A DNA stretch of 64,000 bases from Ochrovirga pacifica (lineage in GTDB: Bacteria; Bacteroidota; Bacteroidia; Flavobacteriales; Flavobacteriaceae): the NCBI RefSeq assembly GCF_000220525.1, contig NZ_AFPK01000029.1:182785-246784 (forward strand), given 5' to 3'. The notes below the pieces were generated by a model that saw only the letters and a list, made by a program, of their open reading frames with translations, did no database searches and was not told where the DNA came from. Shown here in pieces: positions 38,001 through 45,059 of the stretch (within the stretch, counting starts at the first letter, position 1; every line of letters begins with the position of its first letter). The translations under genes were made by a program, and so were the position numbers.

Positions 38001-38157
38001 TCATGGCTCCTTTGGTTGTACCTTTAACCAATACATTTACTCCCACCAAGGGTTCTTTTGTATTAGCCTCTGTTACGACACCTCTAATGTTTTTGGTTTG
38101 AGAAAAACCTAAAAATGACATTAGCAATAAAAAATACGTAATATAATATTTCATCAT
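35008..38157 (-). CDS. SusC/RagA family TonB-linked outer-membrane protein
   Basis: A protein of about 1,049 residues. It has a signal peptide (MMKYYITYFLLLMSFLGFSQ), a CarboxypepD-regulatory-like domain (GVVTEANTKEPLVGVNVLVKGT), the TonB box region and a plug domain with the SusC signature (SGSPGAASNIRIRGISTNGDNAPLILVDG). A 22-strand barrel follows, ending in the aromatic LSF terminus. The ATG at 38157 is the natural start, 24 bases below an in-frame ATG. A TAGTTTTG -7 box lies at 38186-38193. Together with SusD it imports oligosaccharides under the control of the regulator upstream. Confidence 0.95.
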   Translation of the reverse strand: MMKYYITYFLLLMSFLGFSQTKNIRGVVTEANTKEPLVGVNVLVKGTTKGAMTDFSGMFELQNVTSKTVLEISYLGYVSQTITVGNQNEINVSLSEDVAQLEGVVLIGYGTQKKKEITGAVSVVETETIEKLNPVRVEQALQGQVSGVAITSSSGSPGAASNIRIRGISTNGDNAPLILVDGNPITDLSVINPNDIKSVNVLKDATAGIYGVRAANGVILIETKSGSKESPLKFNLDTYYAFQQTSKKLDLLNPAQFAAYVNKANGSLTYFEQPVTGQIYDVAKSAVTPMGTTDWQDQVFETSPMYNINLSASGGTKKLAYAFGGSYLTQDGIVGGAESNYERMTARTKLQYDVTDQLSLSATAIYTYSEKNNLAENGVGSVLYNAINADPLTGVYDSTPLQDAGFEKYRNGFGIVNTNAIEVANPVSQIASTYNTNVVKKISPTFTAEYKFLDHFSVRSKYQFNHATDESTVFRPLTFLGVGKSLTRTTRNELVDNVDTYDDYTWNNLITYTNTFKEVHSLNVLLGQEVRENRGEYSGLFGEILREGSNSFSDANISNFEEVRDRFTEAEYTIGSNQFKERLSSYFTRVQYNYKEKYLFSGMFRRDTSSKFGPENKVGYFPSFSLGWVMSDEPFLENTDWLSNLKLRLSYGKIGNDRIDDFAYISRLDGEGVYSNNQENNVEDLLTGVAIGKLANPEIKWETSTTSNLGVDFSIFRNKINITADVYSKKTEDLLIAAQISGLTGVGGIGSSAPVINAGTVENKGFEMMISYRDQFSDDFKFNTSFNFSTIHNEVLYVGSESGFIEGGAFGLGTGILPSRMEKGHAIGYFYGYKTEGIYQNQSEIDALDAASPEGTYHSGAGVGDLKFSDTNGDGQITEADRTDIGDPIPNLTAGWNVGFSYKNIDFSASAFGSFGNDMVRDYERVNTLANKNVRVLDAWTASNPSTTTPRVVSGASINTDYFSDYYVEDASYIRIQNVQVGYTFQKEALSKYGIDKLRFYASANNLHTFTDYDGFDPSASSSDPIGAGIDRGFYPVAKTYIFGMNLSF

Positions 38158-38185
38158 TTTTTGATTGTAAAAATTGAACATATCT

Positions 38186-38193
38186 CAAAACTA
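38186..38193 (-). promoter_or_regulatory. -7 box of the SusC operon
   Basis: The minus strand reads TAGTTTTG, a full TAnnTTTG match, 28 bp before the SusC start at 38157. Confidence 0.55.
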
Positions 38194-38316
38194 CAACCCT
38201 TATAATGATTATTATAAAAAATCATCCCTACAAAAAACATACAGGTTCTATTTTTACACCAACCAGTAGGCTAATCAAGCATTTATAGAGCCTTAAAAAA
38301 CAATAAAATCCTAAAA

Positions 38317-38349
38317 TGTAGTGGTATTGTATAGGTTTTGTAGTGCTAT
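38317..38349. repeat. 11-bp direct repeats upstream of SusC
   Basis: TGTAGTGGTAT (38317-38327) and TGTAGTGCTAT (38339-38349) differ at one position and start 22 bp (two helical turns) apart, about 125-160 bp upstream of the SusC -7 box. They could be half-sites for the neighbouring LuxR-type regulator; this is not shown. The remainder of 38194-38450 holds AT-rich sequence and a loose A/T hairpin near 38370-38400. Confidence 0.4.
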
Positions 38350-38450
38350 ATAACAAAAGATAGCTACATAAAAAAAGCTGTTTTTTATCAAAAAAGCAAG
38401 ATTACACTTCAAAAGCTACAAAAAATGCAATCTGTCTTCGCAAGTTTTCA

Positions 38451-41231
38451 TTATATATTCAAAATATAGTCTACTAAGTTTTGCTCACTTGTTAGGTCTA
38501 TTTTTTTTCGTAGTCTATATCTTTTTACCTCTACACTTTTAGGAGAAATATTTAGCAGAGGAGCTATTTCTTTTGAAGATAAATTCAGTCTTAGATATGC
38601 ACACAATCGTAAGTCGTGTGGCGTTAAAGCAGGATGTTTCTGTTTCATTATTTTGATAAAATCTTTATCAGCATTATTAAATGCTTCCTCAAACAATCTC
38701 CAGTCTCCTTGATTACTTAAATTTTTATCAATAATTCGAATTACATTCTGAATATTTTTTGGCTGCCCTTCCATCAATTCTTCTTTGATTGTACTTAGCA
38801 ATTCATTTTTTTTCACAATACTCATAGTAGAACTTGCCAACTCTTTGCTTTTTACAACAACATCAGCTTCTAATTTTTCCTTTTCTAGCAAAGTCATCTT
38901 TTTATCATTTTCTAGCTTTTGCAACTGCAGCTCTCTTTGCTTTCTTAAAAGCAACCTTCTTTGTTCTCGTTTATGCCTTATGGTATACAATTGGTGCATA
39001 AATATTGAAAACAAGACGACAGCAATCACATAAATAAAAAGAAACAAGTTAGACAAATACCAAGGTCTATCAATCACAAAACTAAAATTAGCGACATTGC
39101 TTGTTTCTACACCATCAACTCTTGCTTTTACAGAAAACTGATAGGTTCCAAAAGGGAGGTTTTCTAGTACAATTTTTGGATCTGTAGACCAATTACTCCA
39201 TGTGTTAGACAACCCTTTAAGTTGATATTGAAAGGCTACATGTTTAAACTTTTCGAAAACTGGTACGCTACAGTAAAACTCAAAACTGTTTTCATCGGGC
39301 TCTAACAAATGTTTTTGATGTAAAGCTAGATTTTGAGATTGTTTACCGAAAGAATATTTTTTGATTTGACTAATTTCAACCTCACAAGGGTTTCTTTCTT
39401 TCATTTTACTAAGGTCTAAAGTAATATAACCATCAGAATTTCCTATTAAGTAATTATCCTTACCTAAATAACAAATGTTTTCATATCCTGTAGCACCTTT
39501 TCTTAAATCTAAAGAAATAGGGTATGTAGCTATAATAGGGCTAGTACTTAAACGACCTTGCTCTAAAGACACTATTTTGTATTTTGCAAAAGCCCAAATT
39601 TTATCGCCTTTTTCCGTGCTTACAAAAACCCCTGAGTTGTAGTGTGAACCAGAAACATATTTAGATATTAACGTATCTTTTCTAAAATTTTTTGTTTTAG
39701 GTTGATAACGATAAACCCCGTTTTGATAAGCATAGAACACACCACCTCTGTACGTAAATATAGACGAGTTAAGCCCTTTTGGTAATGTATTTATTTGTTT
39801 AATGTTTTCTACTCTTGTAAAATCTTTATTTACATACAATTGATACACACCTTTGTATTCGTGATTTACAAAAATGATGTTTTCTCCATGCCTCTCAAAG
39901 TGACGACTAGATATAGTAAACCCTTCAACCTTATTCTTTAGTTGCCATTGCTGATTATTTTTTACAAACACATAAAGACCATTATAAGTTCCTTGTAAAA
40001 ATTCATTTTCAGAAAGAGAGACCATCTTCCATCCTCCCATTATATTTGCAATCTTTTTTGCACGAGTGTCTTGTACCAAAAAAGTTCCTGAATTATGACC
40101 ACATAACAAATCTCCTTGCAACACCTTTAGCGACCAAACTTGTCCTTCTGTATCTTTCACAAAAGAAAACCTATCATTGGTTCCCATTTTTTTACAAAAC
40201 AACCCTTGATTGGTTCCTAAATAAACCAAACCTTTGTGTGTAATTGAAGTATAAACTGTTCCTAACACTCCTGTATAATCTTTATATACCCTAAAGGGAG
40301 AGTCTATATCTATAACATTAATTCCGTTATCTAACCCTAACCATATACTATGTTGATGATCTTCATACATAGCAAGCACAGTGTTGTTAGATAAACCCAA
40401 TTCTTGATTTATTTGATACAAAACTTTTCCTTGCGGGTTTAACACAAAAATTCCTTTAGAAATAGTACCAATAACTATGTTTCCGTTATGAAGCTGAAGT
40501 GTGCTGTAAATGGCCCCTATCGTATTAGGCAGTTCATTTTCCCATAACACCAAATCTTCTTCTTGTTTTTGCCAAATTCCACGATTATCAGTTACAAACA
40601 GCAATTGATCTTGTACCGTATGCATACCAATAACTGCACTATTTTTAAGCAAATTAGCAGCGCTAATTAGCTCCGGATTTCCTTTAGACATACTATAAAC
40701 TCCGTTACCGTATTCTTGGTAATAAAGTACATTTTCTACGGTAAATACATTTAAAATTTGTGTTTCAGCTTCGTGAACTTTTATTTTTTGAGTAGTTGTA
40801 TTATAAAAATAAATTCGTTCTAAAGATTGAAAAACGACCCAATCCTCTACCAGTTCAATTCCCCAAAACTGTTCATCATCTAACAAATTTAATTCATTAG
40901 ACAGAGAGGTAAATTCTAGTTGTCCTTTGTCATTCTTTTCCCAAAATCCAAAACCGTTGTAAAAACCTGTATAAATTTTTTCTCCATCAATCTTTACAGA
41001 ACGCACTATAGTTCCATTGGGTGATGGATACAAGTTCCACGATGCTCCATCAAACTCCATCAATCCTTGGTTGTTCGCAATGTACATATGCTCATCTACT
41101 CCTTGCCCAATAGACCAATTCTGATTTTCTGCCTTGTAATCTAAAGAAGTGTATACGCTAATAGGTGGAAGTTCTTGTGCTTTAAGAAAATCAAGACATA
41201 AGAATAAGACTAAGAGAACACGAATTTGCAT
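38451..41231 (-). CDS. Membrane-spanning Y_Y_Y/LuxR-type regulator of the PUL
   Basis: The 926-residue protein has a signal peptide, a periplasmic part of about 600 residues with beta-propeller (two-component regulator propeller) repeats such as IWLGLDNGINVID, and a Y_Y_Y domain (about 630-710). One membrane helix follows (YLSNLFLFIYVIAVVLFSIF), then a long cytoplasmic coiled coil (KREQRRLLLRKQRELQLQKL onward), and a C-terminal LuxR-type helix-turn-helix (NISPKSVEVKRYRLRKK). There is no kinase or receiver domain. It therefore resembles the sensory half of a hybrid two-component system joined directly to a DNA-binding domain. It probably senses beta-glucan fragments and activates SusC. Confidence 0.88.
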   Translation of the reverse strand: MQIRVLLVLFLCLDFLKAQELPPISVYTSLDYKAENQNWSIGQGVDEHMYIANNQGLMEFDGASWNLYPSPNGTIVRSVKIDGEKIYTGFYNGFGFWEKNDKGQLEFTSLSNELNLLDDEQFWGIELVEDWVVFQSLERIYFYNTTTQKIKVHEAETQILNVFTVENVLYYQEYGNGVYSMSKGNPELISAANLLKNSAVIGMHTVQDQLLFVTDNRGIWQKQEEDLVLWENELPNTIGAIYSTLQLHNGNIVIGTISKGIFVLNPQGKVLYQINQELGLSNNTVLAMYEDHQHSIWLGLDNGINVIDIDSPFRVYKDYTGVLGTVYTSITHKGLVYLGTNQGLFCKKMGTNDRFSFVKDTEGQVWSLKVLQGDLLCGHNSGTFLVQDTRAKKIANIMGGWKMVSLSENEFLQGTYNGLYVFVKNNQQWQLKNKVEGFTISSRHFERHGENIIFVNHEYKGVYQLYVNKDFTRVENIKQINTLPKGLNSSIFTYRGGVFYAYQNGVYRYQPKTKNFRKDTLISKYVSGSHYNSGVFVSTEKGDKIWAFAKYKIVSLEQGRLSTSPIIATYPISLDLRKGATGYENICYLGKDNYLIGNSDGYITLDLSKMKERNPCEVEISQIKKYSFGKQSQNLALHQKHLLEPDENSFEFYCSVPVFEKFKHVAFQYQLKGLSNTWSNWSTDPKIVLENLPFGTYQFSVKARVDGVETSNVANFSFVIDRPWYLSNLFLFIYVIAVVLFSIFMHQLYTIRHKREQRRLLLRKQRELQLQKLENDKKMTLLEKEKLEADVVVKSKELASSTMSIVKKNELLSTIKEELMEGQPKNIQNVIRIIDKNLSNQGDWRLFEEAFNNADKDFIKIMKQKHPALTPHDLRLCAYLRLNLSSKEIAPLLNISPKSVEVKRYRLRKKIDLTSEQNLVDYILNI

Positions 41232-41324
41232 AATAAAGATAAAATTTATGTATCATGAAAATAAAAAAAAAGAACTACTTGACAGTCGTTCTTTCTAAGC
41301 TATGTTATAAGTAAGTGATGTAGG

Positions 41325-41696
41325 CTATTCTTTTTCCCAAGCTAAAAAACCTCCTTTTAAATCGCATGCGTTCTCAAAACCATTTTTTTGTAAAATTCTT
41401 AAAGCTGTAATACTTCTCCTCCCAGACTTACAATACAGGTAAATGGGTTTATTTTTATACAGCTTAACCAAATCTTTTTTAAAGCTAGGTAACAAGACAT
41501 CCATATGGATAGCATTTTCTATATGTCCCTGATTGTATTCCTTTTCGGTTCTTACATCTATTAACTGAATATCTTCTTGCTGAATAGCTTGCCTAAACTC
41601 TGCCACATTCATTCTTTTAAACTTAATCTGAGCCGAAAGTCTTAAAGCAAAACTCAACCCCCAAATCACTAAAAAAATAATACAAATAGTTCTCAT
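41325..41696 (-). CDS. Membrane-anchored rhodanese
   Basis: A 123-residue protein with an N-terminal membrane segment or signal (TICIIFLVIWGLSFALRLS) and one rhodanese domain. IDVRTEKEYNQGHIENA and the active-site loop LYCKSGRRSITAL, with its catalytic Cys, are intact. I start it at the ATG at 41696, 7 bp after the stop of the preceding gene; an ATG at 41726 would overlap it by 23 bp. It is the second gene of the persulfide-dioxygenase operon. Export implies that it handles sulfane sulfur in the periplasm. Confidence 0.87.
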   Translation of the reverse strand: MRTICIIFLVIWGLSFALRLSAQIKFKRMNVAEFRQAIQQEDIQLIDVRTEKEYNQGHIENAIHMDVLLPSFKKDLVKLYKNKPIYLYCKSGRRSITALRILQKNGFENACDLKGGFLAWEKE

Positions 41697-41703
41697 AAAA
41701 CTC

Positions 41704-43110
41704 TTATAATGTTGACGGACAAACATAGTCTGTCGTTTTTATTCCCTGTTCTTTAATAGATTTAAATCCTCCTTCGACATCTACAAAGTTATGAATTCCT
41801 CTACTCTTTAAAATAGAAGCTGCAATCATACTTCTGTAGCCTCCGGCACAATGTACATAAAATTTACCTTTTGAGGGAAATTTTTCAAGATGATTGTTAA
41901 TACTATCTAACGGTGTATTTACAGCACTAGGCAACCTTTCAGACAAAAATTCACTTTCTTTTCTAACATCAAAAAAAATAGCCTTTTGAACATCGTTTTC
42001 TAAATGTTTCGCTGTGATTTGACTCACTACATCATACTCCTTTCCGGCTTTCTTCCATGTTTCAAACCCTCCTTTTAAATACCCCAACGTATTATCAAAG
42101 CCAACTCTAGACAAACGTGTAACAGTTTCCTCCTCTTTTCCTTCAGGGATTATCAACACCAAAGGTTGTTGCACATCGCCAATTAGTGCTCCTACCCAAG
42201 GAGCAAAACCTCCGTCTAAACCTATAAAAATGGATTTAGGAATGTGTCCTTGCGCAAAATCTTTAGCGGTTCTTACATCTAGCACTAGTGCTCCTGCCTC
42301 ATTCGCCAATCTCTCTAATTCATCGGGAGTTAATTCGTGAGTTCCTTTTGCAATAACCTCTCCAATATCTGCGTATCCTTCTTTATTCATTTTTACATTT
42401 AGTGGAAAGTATTGTGGTGGTGGCAGCAGTCCATCCGTAACTTCTTTTACAAACTCCTGTTCAGTCATGTTGGCTCTTAGTGCATAATTGTTCTGTTTTT
42501 GATCTCCTAAAGTTCCTGTAGTTTCTTTGCTTAGATTTTTTCCACAAGCAGAACCCGCTCCGTGCCCAGGATATATAATTAAATTGTCTTCTAAGGGCAT
42601 AATTTTATTTCGTAAACTATGGTACAAAGTTGCTGCCAACTGCTCTTGTGTCATGCTTGCTGCTTTTTGTGCTAAGTCAGGTCTACCTACGTCTCCTAAA
42701 AACAAAGTATCGCCTGTAAATAACGCATGGTTGTTTCCCTGTTCGTCAATTAATAAGTAAGTGGTGGATTCTATTGTATGCCCAGGAGTATGCAAAACTT
42801 TGATTCGAATTTCACCCAATTCAAACTCTTGTCCATCGGTAGCAATAATGGCTTTAAAATTTGGTTCCGCATTGGGACCGTATACTATAGGAGCTCCTGT
42901 TTTTTTTGATAGTGTTACATGTCCACTAACAAAATCTGCATGGAAATGAGTTTCTAAAATATACTTAATTTTTGCACCATCGGCATGTGCTTTTTCTATG
43001 TAAGGCTGTACCTCTCTTAAAGGATCAACAATAGCAACTTCGCCGTTACTTTCTATATAATAAGCTCCTTGAGCCAAGCATCCTGTATAAATTTGCTCTA
43101 TTTTCATCAT
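41704..43110 (-). CDS. MBL-fold persulfide dioxygenase fused to two rhodanese domains (CstB-like)
   Basis: The 468-residue protein has three parts. Residues 1-250 form a metallo-beta-lactamase fold of the ETHE1/persulfide-dioxygenase group, with ligands His55, His57 and Asp59 (THFHAD), His111 (TPGHT), Asp134 (TGDT) and His183 (PGHGAGS). Residues about 275-355 form a rhodanese-like domain in which the Cys loop is replaced by IIPEGKEEE, so it is inactive. Residues about 370-460 form a second rhodanese with an intact loop HCAGGYRS (Cys421). This order (dioxygenase, pseudo-rhodanese, rhodanese) is that of staphylococcal CstB, which oxidises persulfides to thiosulfate. Its promoter carries palindrome copy B. 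Confidence 0.9.
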   Translation of the reverse strand: MMKIEQIYTGCLAQGAYYIESNGEVAIVDPLREVQPYIEKAHADGAKIKYILETHFHADFVSGHVTLSKKTGAPIVYGPNAEPNFKAIIATDGQEFELGEIRIKVLHTPGHTIESTTYLLIDEQGNNHALFTGDTLFLGDVGRPDLAQKAASMTQEQLAATLYHSLRNKIMPLEDNLIIYPGHGAGSACGKNLSKETTGTLGDQKQNNYALRANMTEQEFVKEVTDGLLPPPQYFPLNVKMNKEGYADIGEVIAKGTHELTPDELERLANEAGALVLDVRTAKDFAQGHIPKSIFIGLDGGFAPWVGALIGDVQQPLVLIIPEGKEEETVTRLSRVGFDNTLGYLKGGFETWKKAGKEYDVVSQITAKHLENDVQKAIFFDVRKESEFLSERLPSAVNTPLDSINNHLEKFPSKGKFYVHCAGGYRSMIAASILKSRGIHNFVDVEGGFKSIKEQGIKTTDYVCPSTL

Positions 43111-43138
43111 CTTTTGATTTGGTCTTGTTTAGAGAGTT

Positions 43139-43146
43139 CTAAATTA
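43139..43146 (-). promoter_or_regulatory. -7 box of the persulfide dioxygenase operon
   Basis: The minus strand reads TAATTTAG, one mismatch to TAnnTTTG, 29 bp before the ATG at 43110. It was identified by the same 36.5-bp spacing from the palindrome as in copies A and C. The weaker box would suit an activator-dependent promoter. Confidence 0.5.
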
Positions 43147-43168
43147 ATATACTTTCTTAGGTTATACA

Positions 43169-43182
43169 GTAACAAACGTTAC
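43169..43182. promoter_or_regulatory. GTAAC-N4-GTTAC palindrome, copy B
   Basis: GTAACAAACGTTAC, with a perfect 5-bp inverted half-site pair, overlaps the stop codon of SulP. Its centre is 36.5 bp upstream of the end of the -7 box of the CstB-like operon. Confidence 0.65.
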
Positions 43183-44903
43183 ATAGTATGTGTATTTTGA
43201 TGACATATTTCTCTTTGTAAATCGTCTTTACAAACAATGCCATCGTAACAATCTACAGCTTCGTAAGTTCTTACAAACAGGTTTTCTTTTCCTAACAAAT
43301 CAACCACACCTGCTTTAAAAAGTACATCTCTGGTAGGACCTATTGCTCCTGTAATAAATAATTTTATTCCACGTTGTTGCAAACCTTCTATATAATGTAA
43401 AAGCATGGCGTTGGCAGAATTGTCTATATAAGTAATCGCTTCTGCATTTAAAATTATTGCTTTTAGGGTTGTTTTTTGTTTCGCAATTAAACCATCTAGT
43501 TTTTCTCTAAAATAATCTTTGTTTCCAAAAAACAACTGTGCATCAAAGCGGAGAATTAATAAATCTTTTCGTTGATTAACTTTATCAAACCTAGAAATGT
43601 TTTTAAAGTAGTTACTATCTCCTATTCTAGCTAAAACAGCAATATGTGGTTGAGACGTTCTGTAAATTAACAACAATAAAGACGCTATGACTCCGACTAA
43701 AATTCCTTGTGTAATTCCAAAAAACAAAGTGATTAAAAATGTTGCTAATAGCAAAAAAAACTCATCTTTATGCTGTCTCCATAATTTAATAGGGTAAGAT
43801 ACGTCGAACAAATTGACTACAGCTACCAAAATCATAGCCCCTAAAACTGCTTTGGGTAAATCATAAAATAAAGAAGTAAAAAAAAGCAAAATCACCCCTA
43901 CTACTAAGGCACTTATCCAACTTGCCAATAAAGTTTTTGCTCCCGATTGATTGTTGACTGCTGTTCTTGAAAAACCTCCAGTAGTTGGATAAGCTTGAAA
44001 CAATGAACCCATAATATTGGCCATTCCTAAAGCTATTAGTTCTTGACTAGGATCTACCTTGTAATTGGTTTCTTTATCTTCTAATGATTTAGATATAGAA
44101 ATTGCTTCCATAAAAGCAACCAAAGCCAAAGTAATTGCCAAAGGTATTAGGTCTACAACCGGAAGTGAACTAAAAGAAATCCACTGAAAGCTTGGTAATC
44201 CTGAAGGAATTTCTCCTATAACAGCAACTCCCTTTTCTTGCAAGGCAAACCAACGCACTACAACAATCCCAACAACCACCACAATTAATGCTGACGGAAT
44301 TCTAGAAAAGTAGCGTTTGCTTATTACAATTATCACCATAGCCAAACTTCCAATTGCTAAAGTTGTTACATTTAATCCTAATATACCTTGCCAAAGTTGC
44401 ACTATCACTTCATGGACTTTAGAACTTCCTTGAATTGAAATCCCAAAAACGTGTTTTAGCTGACTTAATCCTATCACTAATGCTGCAGCTGAAGTAAAAC
44501 CACTAATTACAGGCTTGGATAAAAAATTGACTAAAAAACCCATTTTTAACACCCCCAATAACAACTGCACAGCCCCCATAAACAAGGCTAAAAACAATGC
44601 CATTGTAATGTAATTTTCTAAGCCGGTAATTTGCAACGCTCCTAAGCCTGCTGCTACCATTAAAGAATCCATGGCAACAGGTCCCACAGACAATTGTTTA
44701 GAAGTACCCAAAAAAGCATAAACAATCTGTGGCATTAAAGCCGCATACAGCCCATATACAGGAGGTAAGCCAGCTACTAAAGCATAGGCCATTCCTTGTG
44801 GAATTAATAGAATTCCTACAGTAACACCCGCCATCACATCACTATATAAATCTGACTTTTTATACGTTGACACCCAAGTTGTAAAAGGAAAATATCGTTT
44901 CAT
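43179..44903 (-). CDS. SulP family inorganic anion transporter with STAS domain
   Basis: A 574-residue transporter. About twelve membrane helices cover residues 25-420, with the SulP signature PQGMAYALVAGLPPVYGLYAA near the start and NIMGSLFQAYPTTGGFSRTAVN in helix 8. A C-terminal STAS domain follows (about 440-550, LLILRFDAQLFFGNKDYF, then AEAITYIDNSA). SulP members carry sulfate, bicarbonate or other anions. Because it lies next to the persulfide dioxygenase and shares the palindrome with it, sulfate or another sulfur oxyanion is the likely substrate; that is inferred. Its promoter carries palindrome copy C. Confidence 0.93.
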   Translation of the reverse strand: MKRYFPFTTWVSTYKKSDLYSDVMAGVTVGILLIPQGMAYALVAGLPPVYGLYAALMPQIVYAFLGTSKQLSVGPVAMDSLMVAAGLGALQITGLENYITMALFLALFMGAVQLLLGVLKMGFLVNFLSKPVISGFTSAAALVIGLSQLKHVFGISIQGSSKVHEVIVQLWQGILGLNVTTLAIGSLAMVIIVISKRYFSRIPSALIVVVVGIVVVRWFALQEKGVAVIGEIPSGLPSFQWISFSSLPVVDLIPLAITLALVAFMEAISISKSLEDKETNYKVDPSQELIALGMANIMGSLFQAYPTTGGFSRTAVNNQSGAKTLLASWISALVVGVILLFFTSLFYDLPKAVLGAMILVAVVNLFDVSYPIKLWRQHKDEFFLLLATFLITLFFGITQGILVGVIASLLLLIYRTSQPHIAVLARIGDSNYFKNISRFDKVNQRKDLLILRFDAQLFFGNKDYFREKLDGLIAKQKTTLKAIILNAEAITYIDNSANAMLLHYIEGLQQRGIKLFITGAIGPTRDVLFKAGVVDLLGKENLFVRTYEAVDCYDGIVCKDDLQREICHQNTHTM

Positions 44904-44920
44904 ATTGTTTACTTATACAG

Positions 44921-44928
44921 CAAAAGTA
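44921..44928 (-). promoter_or_regulatory. -7 box of the SulP gene
   Basis: The minus strand reads TACTTTTG, a full TAnnTTTG match, 18 bp before the ATG at 44903 and with its end 36.5 bp from the centre of palindrome copy C. Confidence 0.65.
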
Positions 44929-44950
44929 AGGCTTGTATTAGGCTGTAGCA

Positions 44951-44964
44951 GTAACAAAAGTTAC
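44951..44964. promoter_or_regulatory. GTAAC-N4-GTTAC palindrome, copy C
   Basis: GTAACAAAAGTTAC has perfect inverted half-sites. Read in the gene direction the three copies fit TGTAACNNTTGTTACW. It lies between SulP and the divergent serB. Confidence 0.65.
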
Positions 44965-45059
44965 AGACACAAGTACCCCTAAAAAAACATTAGATATGTT
45001 TTTTTATCAACAATAGTTTAACGAATTTTACGGCCTGATTAATCAATTTATAGACTTAC

